A stretch of DNA of 64,000 nucleotides. It comes from Callipepla californica brunnescens. Lineage: Eukaryota; Chordata; Aves; Galliformes; Odontophoridae. Both the position numbers and the translations under genes were made by a program. Positions 1 to 12,458 of the stretch are shown here, one piece after another. The stretch spans positions 15,420,273 to 15,484,272 of the forward strand of contig JALIRH010000007.1 of the NCBI GenBank assembly GCA_023055505.1. The letters run 5' to 3'. The notes under the pieces are model-generated. The model was not told the origin of the DNA. It did no database searches and saw only the letters and a program-made list of their open reading frames with translations. Every line of letters begins with the position of its first letter. Position 1 is the stretch's first letter.

Positions 1-3000
1 ACCTTCTCTGTGTGAAGCAGAAGACCTAGCATCAGCTTGGGATCCCCCGCGGCGTTCTCCTCAGAGTGGCCCAGGCTGCCTGCAGCAGCATGCCCTGGGG
101 AGCTCTGCCTCCAGGGCAGCTCTGTGCTCCCCACAGAGCAATTATCCTCCTTCTGAATAAACCTCCTTACAAAACAGAAAATCCAGTTTACTCCTGCCAT
201 GTGTCATAAGGGACAACTGTTCCCTTTAATTGATGGTGCTTTCATGTAAATTCATCATCCAGTTAACTTTGTGATCTCAGCCTAAATAATGTTATTTTGA
301 CTAAGTGCTTAGTGGTTATATTGATTTGTGAAAACCCCTCAGGTGGTTATATCTGGTAAATGGACCAACAGTGGTGATTTATTAAAAGGCTGCCTTTCGA
401 AAGGTGTTCTGAATGTCACCTACAGCCACTGATATTTCATCAGATACATTGAGTCTCTCCTTCTGCCTTTTGTCTCAGAATCTCTATGGATAACCTGAAG
501 TTATATCTGAAATGAATGATTTTAGTCATTTTAATTCTAATACAAGCTGTGTTTGCACTAGAAATATGAACAGAGGAACTGACTTATTTCTATGGCTCTA
601 GCAACAGCAACCTAACACACATTGAGTCAAATGCAGTGCACATTAAGAAGGATATTCTGCTTCCAGGTGTATCAGCTAATTGAAAACTTCAAGTTAGTTA
701 AGAATTATCAGGAAATTGGTTTTCATCTTCATTTTGTCTGGCCCACTATGCAGCAGCACAGGTTTTTGTTTTCTCTCCGTTTGTCTGGCAGTGTATTTTC
801 TTAAGGGAAAATCCAGTGGAGCTGATTGCACATGTTTATAGTGAAGTCAAGCTGGTGCCTGAACAGTTAGTGCTTTGGTTCAAATGGATGTCTGAAATAT
901 CCTTGCAGTTAGAATTAGAATAATGTTTTTGACCATTTTGATCATTTTTGTTGACAATTACTAGCTAACAGATGGAGACAGACTGTATCCTCAAATCTCC
1001 AAAAATAATTTTTCCCACTTTATGAAACAAGGCAAAAAAAATGAATTCTGCTTTCTATATTAAGACAGCATTTGTATACACTAGGAAGGAAAAATCAATT
1101 TATTTCTCATAACTCCTTCTGTGTTTAGTTTAAATGTTAAAAAGAAATGTTTTGTGCTGTCTACTCTTTTTATCTTTGCATTTCAGAGCAGCTGCAGATT
1201 TTACAAATTGATTAACAGTGTGGCAGAGTGGTGTTGCTTTCCTTTTGAGCCTCATTCCTCAGCAGCAGGATACGTGAAATATCAGCAGGGCCCACCAAGC
1301 CTATTCAGAAAATAGGGATAAAAAAAAGTAAAATCAGAAATGTCAGGTCATGTTCTGTGAGCTACAGAAACAACAGATTTTCCAGGACTGATGTATGTCA
1401 AAATATGAAGCTCTGCTTCTGCTGATGTCCACAACTGAAATCAGTCTAAATTCATACAGCAGCAATTCTGCCCTCCTGAATTCTTCATCCTCATGCTGTA
1501 TTTCCTCCCCAGCTGTTGTTCTAACCCTGTCTCCCAGCTTGTCCCTCTGTCACTGATGACAAGTATCCTTCATCCCCATCTTAATCACTCCACTTTGGTT
1601 TTCTGCCTCAGTTCTTCTTCAGACAGTCTTAGGTACTGTGATAAGTGGTGGGATGGATGATGTGGTGTTTGTAGGCTGGTGGACCAAAACATCAAGGAGG
1701 CTTCATGTGCTTGCTTCCAACTAATAACCACTAAGGCCAATAAAATTCACAGAGTAGCTGGAGCCCCTCTCCCTCAGCGTAAGAAAAGGATGAGAAATTA
1801 AATTTCCTTTCCTATTAGGAATTTTTTTTTTTTCATGTATAGTATATGGTCCTTAGGACTGCCAGGAGCAGATCCAAAAAGACGCTACAGGATAACAGGA
1901 ACACTCACTGATGTAATAACAGTCAATCATAAATTTAAAAAAAAAAAAATAGAAAGTGATACAAAATTTTGTGTTTTAGACTGTAAGACAATAATTATTT
2001 ATTAAAGACATAAGACCAAGGATGACCATTAACCTATAGAGTAGGGGGCTACTTTTCTCCTGTAGCACTCTTCTAATTTATTAGTTATCCCTTAAGCCAC
2101 ATACCCAGTTTATGTAAGACCAGTCTTGGTCACATTCTTCATCTAACTTATCTCATTTACTTCTTTGGAATCACTTGAGTTATTGAAACAAATAAAGATT
2201 AAGATTTGCCTTGCAAATTCACGCCTCCATCCCTTTACCTGATTTTGTTACAGTCTCCAATTAGTCCCAGGTTTCTGTGACTCTGAAACTGTTGTTCCAG
2301 ATACGAACGCATTAACTGTGCAGAGTTGGATTTTTTATTCCCTGCTCAATATTTTATCTCAATGATTGTAGCTTAGAAATGAATCGGTTTTCTTTCTGCC
2401 GTGCGTAACGGTGAATATGTATGCAGTTTCTTCACAGACTTTCAGAATTTTGCAAAGTTTTCTTCTCCACGTTCGGTATCTGGGTTTGTATGTATGTTGC
2501 TTTTAGGTTTCTGCTTTTTGTTTTTGTTTTGCTTTCTAATTCCTCTTTAGTGTTCATTATCAAATCCTTGCCAGAATACCACAGTTGCTTGGTGGATCTG
2601 AGATGTATCACTCCACTAAAAGAACTGGAAATTTCCAAAATTAAATACTCAATCCCAAAGGGGAAAAAAAGAGAAGGAAAAAAAAAACAAAAAAAAAACC
2701 CAGAAGCCAAGCAAGTAATTCTTTTGACTTTGCCACAAGGAGAATCTTTCTTTTTAAAAAATGTAAATAAAAATCAAGTCGCTATGAAGGGTTGCCACAC
2801 AATTTTAACAATTTTTCACATTGATGTTAATTAGACAGAAGAGTGATAAGCAGCAGGAATGCATTTCCTTGTGATGTTTCAGTATCACATTCACCATATG
2901 TTTCATTATTCTGCTGTTCTTTTGGATGAAGGCAGTTGGTAAAAAACAGTAAACTAGTTATAACATTGACATTTTGTCTTGTGCTATAGGTAAACATATA

Positions 3001-5228
3001 TTCCTTATCTGAATTTCCCTGAACCCATTTCATCCCATTTTCTCTATTTCTAATGGTTCACATCATTCTGAATACTTGCATCTATATTTGCAGGGGGAAG
3101 TGAGAGAAAAGTATTACGGCAACTCACTTAGTGCAAGCATTACTTAGAGGCATTGCTTATGCTCATAAGACACTGTCTTAATTTCTCAGCTTTACAGCCT
3201 CTCCCTTCTTTCATGAGCTTTCCATATTCCCTAAAGTGGCTGAAAAATATTGCTTTTTTCTTTCTTCTGAACTGCTGGTTACAAAACTGACAGGAGATAA
3301 GATTTGTGATAGGACAATAAAACTGCACTTCAAAAACACACAACATCCCTGAATCTGAAAAGCTTGCTTTCGCTGGTAGAACAATTTAGCTCAGAGCAAG
3401 ACTCTTTTTAAATCTTCACCAGAATTGAGCTGCATTAGTAGATTCAGTACGTGCTTCAAATGAAGGTTTTCACTTCTTAGTTCTGCCTCACTCTCTTTTA
3501 TTTATGATCACCATTTTATTTATTATTATCAAGCATCAAAATTTAAGAACAGCTTTCTCTAGGCTCAATTTTCCATGTGCTTGCCCAGTGATTCAGGCTT
3601 AGCAGTCCCAGGTAGTAGCAAACTGCTAAAGCTGCCTCTTCCCTCTGGAGAGTTGCAGTGTAGACTTGTGTTCCAGCATGACTGGAAAGGTGCTGCTTCT
3701 GACTTCATTCCTCATCAGCTCATGCCTGTATAACAGGAACATTTTTAGGATCCCTGTTGGACTTATTTAACCCCAATTCTGAGGTTAACCAGATCACCCT
3801 TGCAATGTCCAACGCATTTAATGACACCTGAAAAAGGCAAACGTTTTTGTTAAATCTTTCTTTATCTTGATCTCTGTGTGTGTGCTACTTCAGATTTTTT
3901 TTATATAAGGAAAGGTAATAATTTTCTTTATGTTCCTGCAATTATATGGGATGTGAATTGAACTTTATTTTCCTGCACAGAAATGTGGAAAAAATGTATT
4001 ACAATGCAATTTTGTAACAGTCACTAATTTTGTGAATTCTGTGATTATATGAGCTTTGGGGTAAAAATGCTTTCATCACAGAAATGCTTATACTAGTACA
4101 GAAACAGGATAGTGGGCTTAGGCAATAAGATAACATAGGGCTTTGAGCAGTGTGGTTTAGTGGGAGGTGTCCCTTCCTGTAGCAGGGGGATTAGAACTAG
4201 ATGATCTTAAAGGTCCCTTCCAACCCAAACTGTTCTCTGATTCTATGATAAGGTAAATATGTGATATTAATCACTAAATATATTTTCTATGAAATTTCAA
4301 AGATTTTGTAAGAAGGTAATATTGGCAGAATCCTGCATTCTATATAGCTCCCTTGGAGACATTGTGTATGGGCCCATCATCTTTAAGACAAGATGCACAC
4401 CAAAGCAACTTCAGACCTGCTCTGCTCATCACTAAAATTCTTAGCTCTGCTCATCTGCATCCAGTTCTCTCCATTTTTCAGGCTAATTTTTATATCTCTA
4501 CTTCTATAATCTCTGCATTTAAATCTATCCTTCTTCATTGTACATTCTAAGGATTGAAGGCTTGCTGCAGGATAACAAATAGAATGTCACTGCTTTAAGT
4601 ATTTTTTGTGTTTGTTTGTTGTTGTACAACTATCTAGTAGCTTTTCAGATATTATGAAAATATTTACATGCCTGAATTTTCTTCAAATCATGGATATTTT
4701 TAAAACACAGGCTTCTTGTCCAACTTGCCAGTCCTACTGGAAGTACTTTTAGATAATTGTGGCGTGAAACAGAAGTTTCTGTTTTGTTCCACTATCTTGA
4801 CATTACTTTCTTAATGCACTGTATCAATAACAGGGACACAGTTCAGATTAGTATGAGGGTAGAAAAAAAACCTCTCCCTGTATTTTTCTCATCAGTTTTT
4901 TCCAATGGGGGAGCTACCTCAGCAGCACCAGACATCCCTACTCAGCCCAACCTCAAGGCTCAGACAGATACACACATCCTCACGAACTCCCTTTCATCTT
5001 CACCGTAATGGGAGTCCCATTGCCACCTGGTTGAAATGAAATGTTGCTATGGATACCTGTCTGACTAACAGTGAGGTTCCCAAGAAGCACTTTGTTGCAC
5101 TGTCTTCAATAGCATAACCTTAGTGTTACGGTGAAAATGGTGTGAATTTTCCATCTGGTTAATCTTGATTTCTCCTCCCTCCCCTCCCCCACCATCTTTT
5201 TTTTTTTTTCCTTTTGTTCTTTCCGTAG
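1..5228 (+). other. DLGAP2: Intron upstream of the first visible DLGAP2 exon
   Basis: No coding exon was recognised here. Open frames are short, sit in AT-rich DNA and have no recognisable domain. A small GC-richer patch lies at about 40-140. The end of the stretch is a strong polypyrimidine tract (about 5190-5226) leading into the AG at 5227-5228, as expected for the 3' end of an intron. The first exon below begins inside a codon, so more coding exons must lie upstream, outside the window or unrecognised in it. A CR1 fragment lies at 4141-4249. Confidence 0.7.
4141..4249 (+). mobile_element. CR1 LINE 3' end fragment
   Basis: About 110 bases match the 3' end of the avian CR1 retrotransposon in sense orientation. 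The sequence runs through a GAACTAGATGATCTTAAAGG-type segment, then CCCTTCCAACCCAAAC, and ends in the ATTCTATGAT terminal repeat. CR1 copies are nearly always 5'-truncated like this one. It carries no coding capacity. Confidence 0.9.
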
Positions 5229-5573
5229 CTGTAACTTACACAAGTTACAAAAAAACCCCACCACCGGTACCCCCCACGTACCACATCCAAGCCACTGATC
5301 TCAGTGACGGCCCAGAGCAGCACAGAGTCCACCCAGGATGCGTACCACGACAGCCGGGCCCAGCGGATGTCCCCGTGGCCCCAGGATGGGCGAGGGATGT
5401 ACAACTCCACAGACAGCTTGGACAGCAACAAGGCCATGAACCTCGCCTTGGAGACCGCAGCTGCCCAGCGCCACGTGTCGGAGAGTGCCTCCATCCGAAC
5501 CAGCGACAAGGCCATCCTGGTGACTAAGGCAGAGGAGTTCCTTAAGAGCCGGCGTTCCTCCATAGGGATTCAG
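5229..5573 (+). CDS. DLGAP2: DLGAP2 internal exon 1 of 6 in window (contains apparent +1 frameshift)
   Basis: Exon of the postsynaptic scaffold SAPAP2. The acceptor is a T-rich tract ending TAG at 5226-5228. The donor is CAG|GTAGCC after 5573, which is weak. The exon enters in phase (two bases complete an Ala codon) and reads VTYTSYKKTPPPVPP, a proline-rich segment typical of the family. It continues in another frame from about 5276 with SVTAQSSTESTQDAYHD, later STDSLDSNKAMNLALE, and ends RRSSIGIQ at a codon boundary. The two frames join only if one C is dropped from the run of six at 5270-5275. Without that extra base the exon would be 344 bases and would fit the phases of its neighbours. 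A sequencing or assembly error in the homopolymer is likeliest, but a real allele is possible. The paralogue call comes from remembered DLGAP2 sequence. Confidence 0.92.
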
Positions 5574-7788
5574 GTAGCCTGTCATTAATATCTGTTCAGT
5601 GATGAATTGCTTGCCTTCTTCCTCTAAGTAGCATAGAATGAGTCATTCAGCTTCACTGGCTCTAATAATCTAACAAACAACCCCTGGCTGCTCGGCATTA
5701 ATTGTAATTCACATCATGGCGATGTGGCTGTGCAGGGAAGTCTTCAGCTGATATGCTGTACCTGGAAGAAAATGAATGGATAAATCTCTAGGGAGGTTAC
5801 CTGTCATTAGCACTTGATATGAAAATTATACTGCAGAGCTACAGGTGAACAGCATGTTCATCTCCTTCCCTCCGTGAATTCAGTCCTTTTTATAGAATTA
5901 TTCCCGCTTTAAAATGCTTCACTGTATTTTTTCCATTATATTTCTCTCTTGACCTTGGAAAATGTGTGATGCTGCTGGATCCCAATTCTACCTAAAAAGA
6001 ACACCACCACTCTCTCTTTAATAACAAGTGTTCTGCTGGGGAGAAGGTACCAAGTTAAAAAAGGAAACCTAGTGATATAGTTACAGCATAGGCCTGGCTG
6101 TCCTGTGAGGAAATAACTTCAGCAAGGACAGCCTCGGAGTATTCCTCCATTTGTCCATCACTTAATCACATCTTGCAAAATGTCTGCCAGACTACAGAAA
6201 GTTCAGCCATGTGGTGCTGCGTCCAGTGAATCCAGTGAACGAGATGATTTCCAGTGCAGATTTTGCATGGTCTTTCTTCTATTAAATGGAGAGCACTGGA
6301 TAGATCATAGTGGTAATTTGTTAAAATATCTAGGAAATATGAAGCAGTAATAAAAAAAAAACAAACAGAAAGTTGAACTTAAAAAGAAATCATTTGAGAA
6401 AGAGGAGAGGACGGAAATTTTGGCTTCTAGTCTGCTCTTAAATTAAGTGTGTGGACACTCCCTTTTAAATCATTGGGTTTGCTTTTGTACTTAAGGCTCT
6501 CTACTTCTGTGAGATAACTGCAGCAGAAATGCCATGTGTTTTGTCATGGGTACAGATATTGCACAGATCTGGAGGGGGTGAAAGTCCTTGTAATCAAGCT
6601 CAGAGAGTGACTGTTCATCTACGAAGTAAATGTATAAGAAATAATTATTATTTTCTTTAAAAAGCAGGGATTCCATTTCCATTAATTTCAAGATGAAATC
6701 AGAGAAAAATATTTGCCTTAAGCAATCCACAGCTACTGATTGAACTTTAATATCACAGTGCAGTATAATTTCACTGCTCCAGAACATATTAAACACATAG
6801 GAATACCTAGGCTTTGTCAGCAAGCTTCTTGCCCATTTCTCAACAGAAAAGCATGGGCTTTCATGCAGAATTCAATCTAAAAGCAATGACAAAATATGCA
6901 GATGACTACTTTTTAAATGTTTTACAAAGTAATTAGTGTGTACTAAATTGTTTGGAGAAGGGGCTTAGAAGATAATGGCGAAAAGATGAAAAGAGCATTA
7001 AGTCCTTTTTAGTAGCTTTTACCCCCTGACCTGGAGCTTACTTTTCAGAAAGGAATTGAATCTAGTGTTCTTCTTATCTCTTCTTTACAGCAGCTGCGTG
7101 CAGCAGCGATACTTCACAATACTGTGCCTTGCTTCAGTCAGCCCTGGTATTTCAACAATTAATTCTAAAACTTTGATCACATCCCTTCATCCTGTTTCTT
7201 CCTGCAGGTGAAGACCAATAATTTTCACTGGGCTCCAGATCTCCCTGTTCTTGGTGTGTTTAATAATAAGTGCATGTAGTCCGCAGAAATATCCATGCAA
7301 TGATATACACAGAGGCAGCGGATCTTCTGTATCTGTTTACCATCTGAGGCCTGGCCCATAATGATGGTCCTCAGGTGTGCACACCAAGACAGTCAGGCAT
7401 CTTTGAAGGATGAGAAGAGTCAGGAGAATTTTTGTCGTGAGAAGAAAAATTGCTTGGTTGCTGCACTAGATAAGGTTATAATTGTGAAATTAGTCTTAAC
7501 GCAGCATCCTGGCAGTGTATTTTAGTTTAGGGTTGCTTGGTTTTTGTTCTTTTTTTACTTGGAGTAAGTTTCAAACTTTACATTAATGCAAAAAACACCT
7601 TTCTGCAGCATTTCTAAGCAGAAAATGCATTTGGTCATAGTATTGTTTCGTCATGTGAACAGAGTAAAGACACAGGGTAGTGTACCTGAATTGCAAACGA
7701 CTTAAATAGTAATTTATATCCCCAAAATACAGCTAAAGTATTTCTTTTAGACTTCTGCGTCAAAGAACATCAGAAAAGGATGTTTTTT

Positions 7789-7884
7789 ATTTGCATATTT
7801 CCTTGATTGACTAAATGACTTGTTTTCTCATTAGCATGCCATGCCAGGGTAATGCATTTGATTTGCATTTATTTGCATTAATTA
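7789..7884. promoter_or_regulatory. Cluster of octamer (ATTTGCAT) and homeodomain-type motifs
   Basis: Three perfect ATTTGCAT octamers lie at 7789-7796, 7861-7868 and 7871-7878. The last two start exactly 10 bases apart. Variants ATTAGCAT (7830-7837) and TAATGCAT (7850-7857) lie between them, and a TTAATTA core follows at about 7878-7884. Octamers are the binding sites of POU-domain factors. A dense, helically phased group within an intron of a neuronal gene suggests an enhancer. AT-rich chance occurrence remains possible. Confidence 0.35.
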
Positions 7885-8756
7885 TTTTGCTATCAGGATG
7901 GTTAATTTGTGGATTTTTTTGATGTTTCATTCCTTTAACACTTTAATGTTGGAATGCCTGCCAATGAAACTTCACACACAGTAAAAGTGAGGCAGCAAAA
8001 GAAGCGAGGGAATTGCTGCAGACCCAGCGTAGGGCTGCTGTGTCCTTGAGATACGTGATCTGTGTCTTGTGCTTGTCCTGAACAGAAGTCCTCTTATGAA
8101 GTCCTGGTGTACTACACATGTGCCATAGGATTGGTGTGTACACGTACAGGAGCCCAGCTCACTAGGAGAGCGTTGGACTTTTATAAATTAACATTAGCAT
8201 CCAATTTACAAGGACAAAGCACAACACAGCCATGGTAACCCATCTCATGGGACATTAGCCCTATCCCACGTGAGAATTTTGCACAACAAAAAGCTTCAGA
8301 AACAAAGCTGTTCCGAAAAATAGGTTTGGCTGTTTCTTTTATTATTTTTTAACTGTCACATTTAAATGAAGAGGAATATTTTCAGATATAGCAGCAGGAA
8401 TTTGAGAAAAGAGAATTCTTAAATTCAAGCAAATTGCAAATTACTGATTCTGGGGTTAAAAGTACAGTCGACATTCTGAGGAATACACATACAATAACAA
8501 ATTAAATTCTAGTAATACTACTAACTATAATCTTTACATCTGCCTTCTGTCATGACAGCTGAAGACTTAGCAAAGTACTCGAATTAAAGTGCAGGGTAGA
8601 GATTGCCTAGAATTACAGTAAGTCAAGAGCAAGGTTATTACTGATACATACTTCTAGGGATTATTCTTTGCTCTTTAGAATACCCTTGTACTTATGCTAA
8701 TGATTCATATTAAAAAAATGCTCTAGCTGTTGACCATTTCAAATTAAAAGCATTTG

Positions 8757-9188
8757 GGTTGTACAAGGAATGCTCTGAAAGTAATGCCTCCAGTTTTATT
8801 ATGCTGGCCTATGGCATCAGAGGTGAATGCTGGTAGTATGGCAGTAGGGAATGAACCTTCCCACCAAGATTCCATTACATTTTGTTGCTGTGTAACAGAT
8901 GGCAGCAGAGGGGCAGTCTGACAGAACAGCATCTAACTTGGAAGTACATACAGAAGTGTGAGATTGAATTCAGATGGCTGTGCTGATTTTAATGAGAATG
9001 GCATGCAGGCTCTTGTTCAGTGCTGAAGAAAAAGCACAAAATGCATAGCTAATGGTGATGACAGTGTTGAAGAATAGTGTTTTGTAGATGAGAGTTTGCT
9101 CTATCAAATAGTGTTATTCTGTTCTTTGTATCTGTTATAGTTTCTATGGAAATAAATAGGAAGTGTTGCTTTCAGAGCCACCTAAGTA
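8757..9188 (+). mobile_element. Mariner-family element, internally deleted (Galluhop-like)
   Basis: A copy of about 430 bases with both ends preserved. The left end GGTTGTACAAGGAATGCTCT followed by GAAAGTAATGCCTCC is mirrored by the right end, whose complement reads GGTGGCTCTGAAAGCAACAC. A transposase start region (ATGGCAGCAGAGGGGCAGTC at 8899) is followed soon by the far C-terminus: KCIANGDDSVEE and a stop at about 9042-9080, matching the usual KCIANGGDYVEK end of mariner transposases. The middle of the gene is missing, so this is a non-autonomous deletion derivative. Full-length mariners are about 1.3 kb. The Galluhop name is from memory of avian repeats. Confidence 0.85.
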
Positions 9189-12100
9189 AAATATATGAGA
9201 AAACATGTCAGGAAATTATTTTCTAGTTCAAATTTTTCAAAATATGCCTTCCTTTGTTTCTTCTCTATTTAGAAGATATCAAGACTTCTCCAAATAATTT
9301 GAAACTGTGACAGTAGACAATATGGAAACAAATGTTGTAAGCATGGAGACAAGTTCATGATGATATTTGTGGAGATGAGCTCATTACCATCTTATATTAA
9401 AATCTTTGTTTAAGAAGTTCCACAACCCCAAACTAAAATTTTCCCTTGAGGCATAGTATTCTACATGTACATGGCATACTTACTGAGAAGAGCATCTCCA
9501 TTTTCTTTGTATGCTTTAGGTTATAAAATTCTTGCTAGTGCTGTTTTGCAGTGTGCACATATCAATCAAAATAAATATTCCCATTATTTCACTAATCATA
9601 AATGATCCAAAGTTTTAGAGGTTATCCTAAAATCATTGAGATACTCTTATAATATTTGTTGGACTGTGCTTTTGTGGGAGAAAGGTGTGGGAAATCCTAG
9701 GCTTGCAGAAAGCAATGGAAGTTTTGGTACTATGTCCATGGTAAGAGGTCATAACTTGACATTTGTAGTTAAAGACTTTGGTTTTAAGTTTAAAGACTCA
9801 TATATATATGAGTCAGAATTCACAGCCTTATTCCATTAGTGTATTTCTCAGCCAGTGGTTGCATTTATCATCCTCACTTGTTAAAAAGCGTAGCAGTTCA
9901 AGTTGTAGTTAAAAAACAGCTATGGTTATTTTAAGGGCATCTTTATGTTTACTCTTTTCACAGATTACTGTTGCTTGTTTTTTTTTACAGCCACTTAACA
10001 CAATGAGACATTCTAAGCAGGGAAGGCTCAGAGTGCTGCCTTCCAGAACGTTTGTTGGTTCGGAATAACTTGCCAGAAAGTATTAAATGTACCAAAAAAG
10101 TTACGAGTAATCACTGTTGTGTGCATTACACTGTTGTTACTATCTCATCTTGGCTTGGCACGAATCCCATTTCTAAACTCTGGCATGCATTTTTAGCACA
10201 AAATGCTTTTTTAAATGAGCTGTGGAAATTTTCAGCCTGTTCTACAATATACACATGTACAATGTGTACAATAGCACTTAACTGTTTTGTGCAAGGTATT
10301 TGATTTCCCCAGATGTTCTGCTGGGAAATACTGGAATAGAGGAACGGGTCTTTGTAGTAAGACAAAAAATCTCACAAGTGTGTAAATATAGGTATATTTT
10401 GGCATGTTTCTGAAAATTTGTTTGAAAAAGTATATACTTTTTTTCTAATAAAAGTATTCCCTCAGTTAATAGAAGCAGTAGCTGTTAGCACTGTAGTTTA
10501 AGCATTTTTCTGACTTTGAAATCACTGCATACAAATGAGATCGTTTTACCTAAGTGATTTTCTGCATTCATAACTGGATTTACTTGCTCTATTATCAAAT
10601 GCAGTATTTTCTTCCTCTTTTCACTCTTTGTCACTGAGAAGCCTATGCAAGACTGAGAAGAATTATTATTGTCATTCCTGTGCAGCAACAGAGAGATTGT
10701 TTATTAAATTCTAATTATAGAACATGTAGATTACAGCAGTGAAAACCCATTGTTTTCCCAAAGCAACCCAAATAGCATGGGAGAGATAATGTGGCCTGAA
10801 GGACTCTTATTACTGATGCTTAAGAGAGAGAAGCAGAAAATACCAGGTTAAAATCTCTTTTCTTAAGCATTAAATATATTAACTTTGAACTTCTCTCAGA
10901 GACAGTATGTAGTGAAGCTTAGGCTGTAATTTTTAGGATTCAACAATGTTATGTTGAAGTGCTTAAGTATAAGAGCAGAATAATGCTTTAACAAAAACGT
11001 AAGGGTTGCTCTTAAGCGGGTAAAAATTATCAGCTAGGAAAGCTTGCAAAATGCTTGCAGCAATAATTTAGTCAGTGCAGACATCCTTTTATAGAATGAG
11101 TGCCTATAAACAAACTGAGATTGATTGTAGCAAACAAGTATTTGCAACACTGATTTGCATTTATTCAAATAATTTTGTGTAAGTATAATTTACTTGTGGA
11201 TCATTTTTTACAAAGTCGTGCTGGTATCTGATACTTAGCTTTTACATTTTGAGCTGAATTAGTCAGTAGTGACTGATCACAGAAGTTTCACATCATTGTC
11301 TACTGTCTTGTAGACCATTGTCCCCTGTGCTGGCAGCAAAAAAAAGTGGAGTTTTGATACCTTTGGGAAACATAATTAATACCAAAGTTATCCCAAAGTG
11401 CACCAGTACACCTGCTGTAAATGTCATACTGTTAGCCCATAAAACATTTTTCAAATAGCAAAGAGCCATATTTTTAAAGAGATGTTAACTCTTTGTTTGC
11501 AAGGAGAGGGAAGATAACTTGATAGATTAGATCTACTCTCATTCTTCTGCTTTTCTTTCTGGTGTTTTGGTTTTTTTTTTTTTTCCTTTCTTTATGGGAT
11601 TACCTCATGACCAGATAGATAAACTGTTTGTCATGTTTTCAAATATTAAGGCTTCTAGAATCAATGTATTAAAATTATAATGAATCATGGATAATAACCA
11701 CAGATCTAGTAAAACATTTTTAGGCTTCTGGAACCACACAATAAAACCAAACATAGGACTCTTCCTTCTCTGCTAACAATATTTGCAGTCCTAGATTGCA
11801 CAAAAAGATAATATTTGGCATTCTCTTGCTGTTACAAAGAGCAGTAAGGATAGGAAAGTATTAAAATACGAAAGTAATCATCATGTCATTTAGTCAGTGT
11901 CACTTTTGGCAAGCTGGAAGTAAGGATAATTTGGCACACGTTTATATTTAGAGGTAACTAATAATGCCCTTTCTATTTTGATAGCTGGGCCATAATTTTC
12001 TTGATAATTCTGTTTTGAATAAATTTTTAGAGTAGGTTACTTCCTTTGTGCTTCTAATTCTAAGTGTCAATTACATCTTTGGCAAATTATTCAGGATATA

Positions 12101-12458
12101 CTTCTAGGTGAAATACCAGTAAGAAAACACTTGAAAACAGGTAAATGAAAAGAACTGCTCCTGGACATTTTACATCAATGGAAAGACACCAGCCCATCCA
12201 AACTATAAAACTGAAATTAGCCTCCACATCTCAGAAGCAGAGCTCAAAGAAAGACAAGCTATCTGTTATTAAACCAAGCGACATAGCTGGCAAAAGCAGA
12301 TATGCTTTTGAAATGCATAACAGAGGAAGAAGTGTGTGTTGTCAATTTTCCTGCTTCATTCCAACAATATTAGTTGGCCGAATTGATCTTCTCCATATGG
12401 ACCTTTTCTTGTTTACGGAACCCAACAAAGTCATAGCTGTGGCCCAAAGCAGTCCAGG

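Noticed and set aside
2421..2834. 137-codon frame on + with a long lysine run
   Set aside because: The composition follows T-rich then A-rich simple sequence, and a minus-strand frame mirrors it.
5165..5527. 120-codon frame covering the first DLGAP2 exon
   Set aside because: Only the part from 5229 to about 5275 is DLGAP2. The start lies in the polypyrimidine tract and the rest is the wrong frame after the six-C run.
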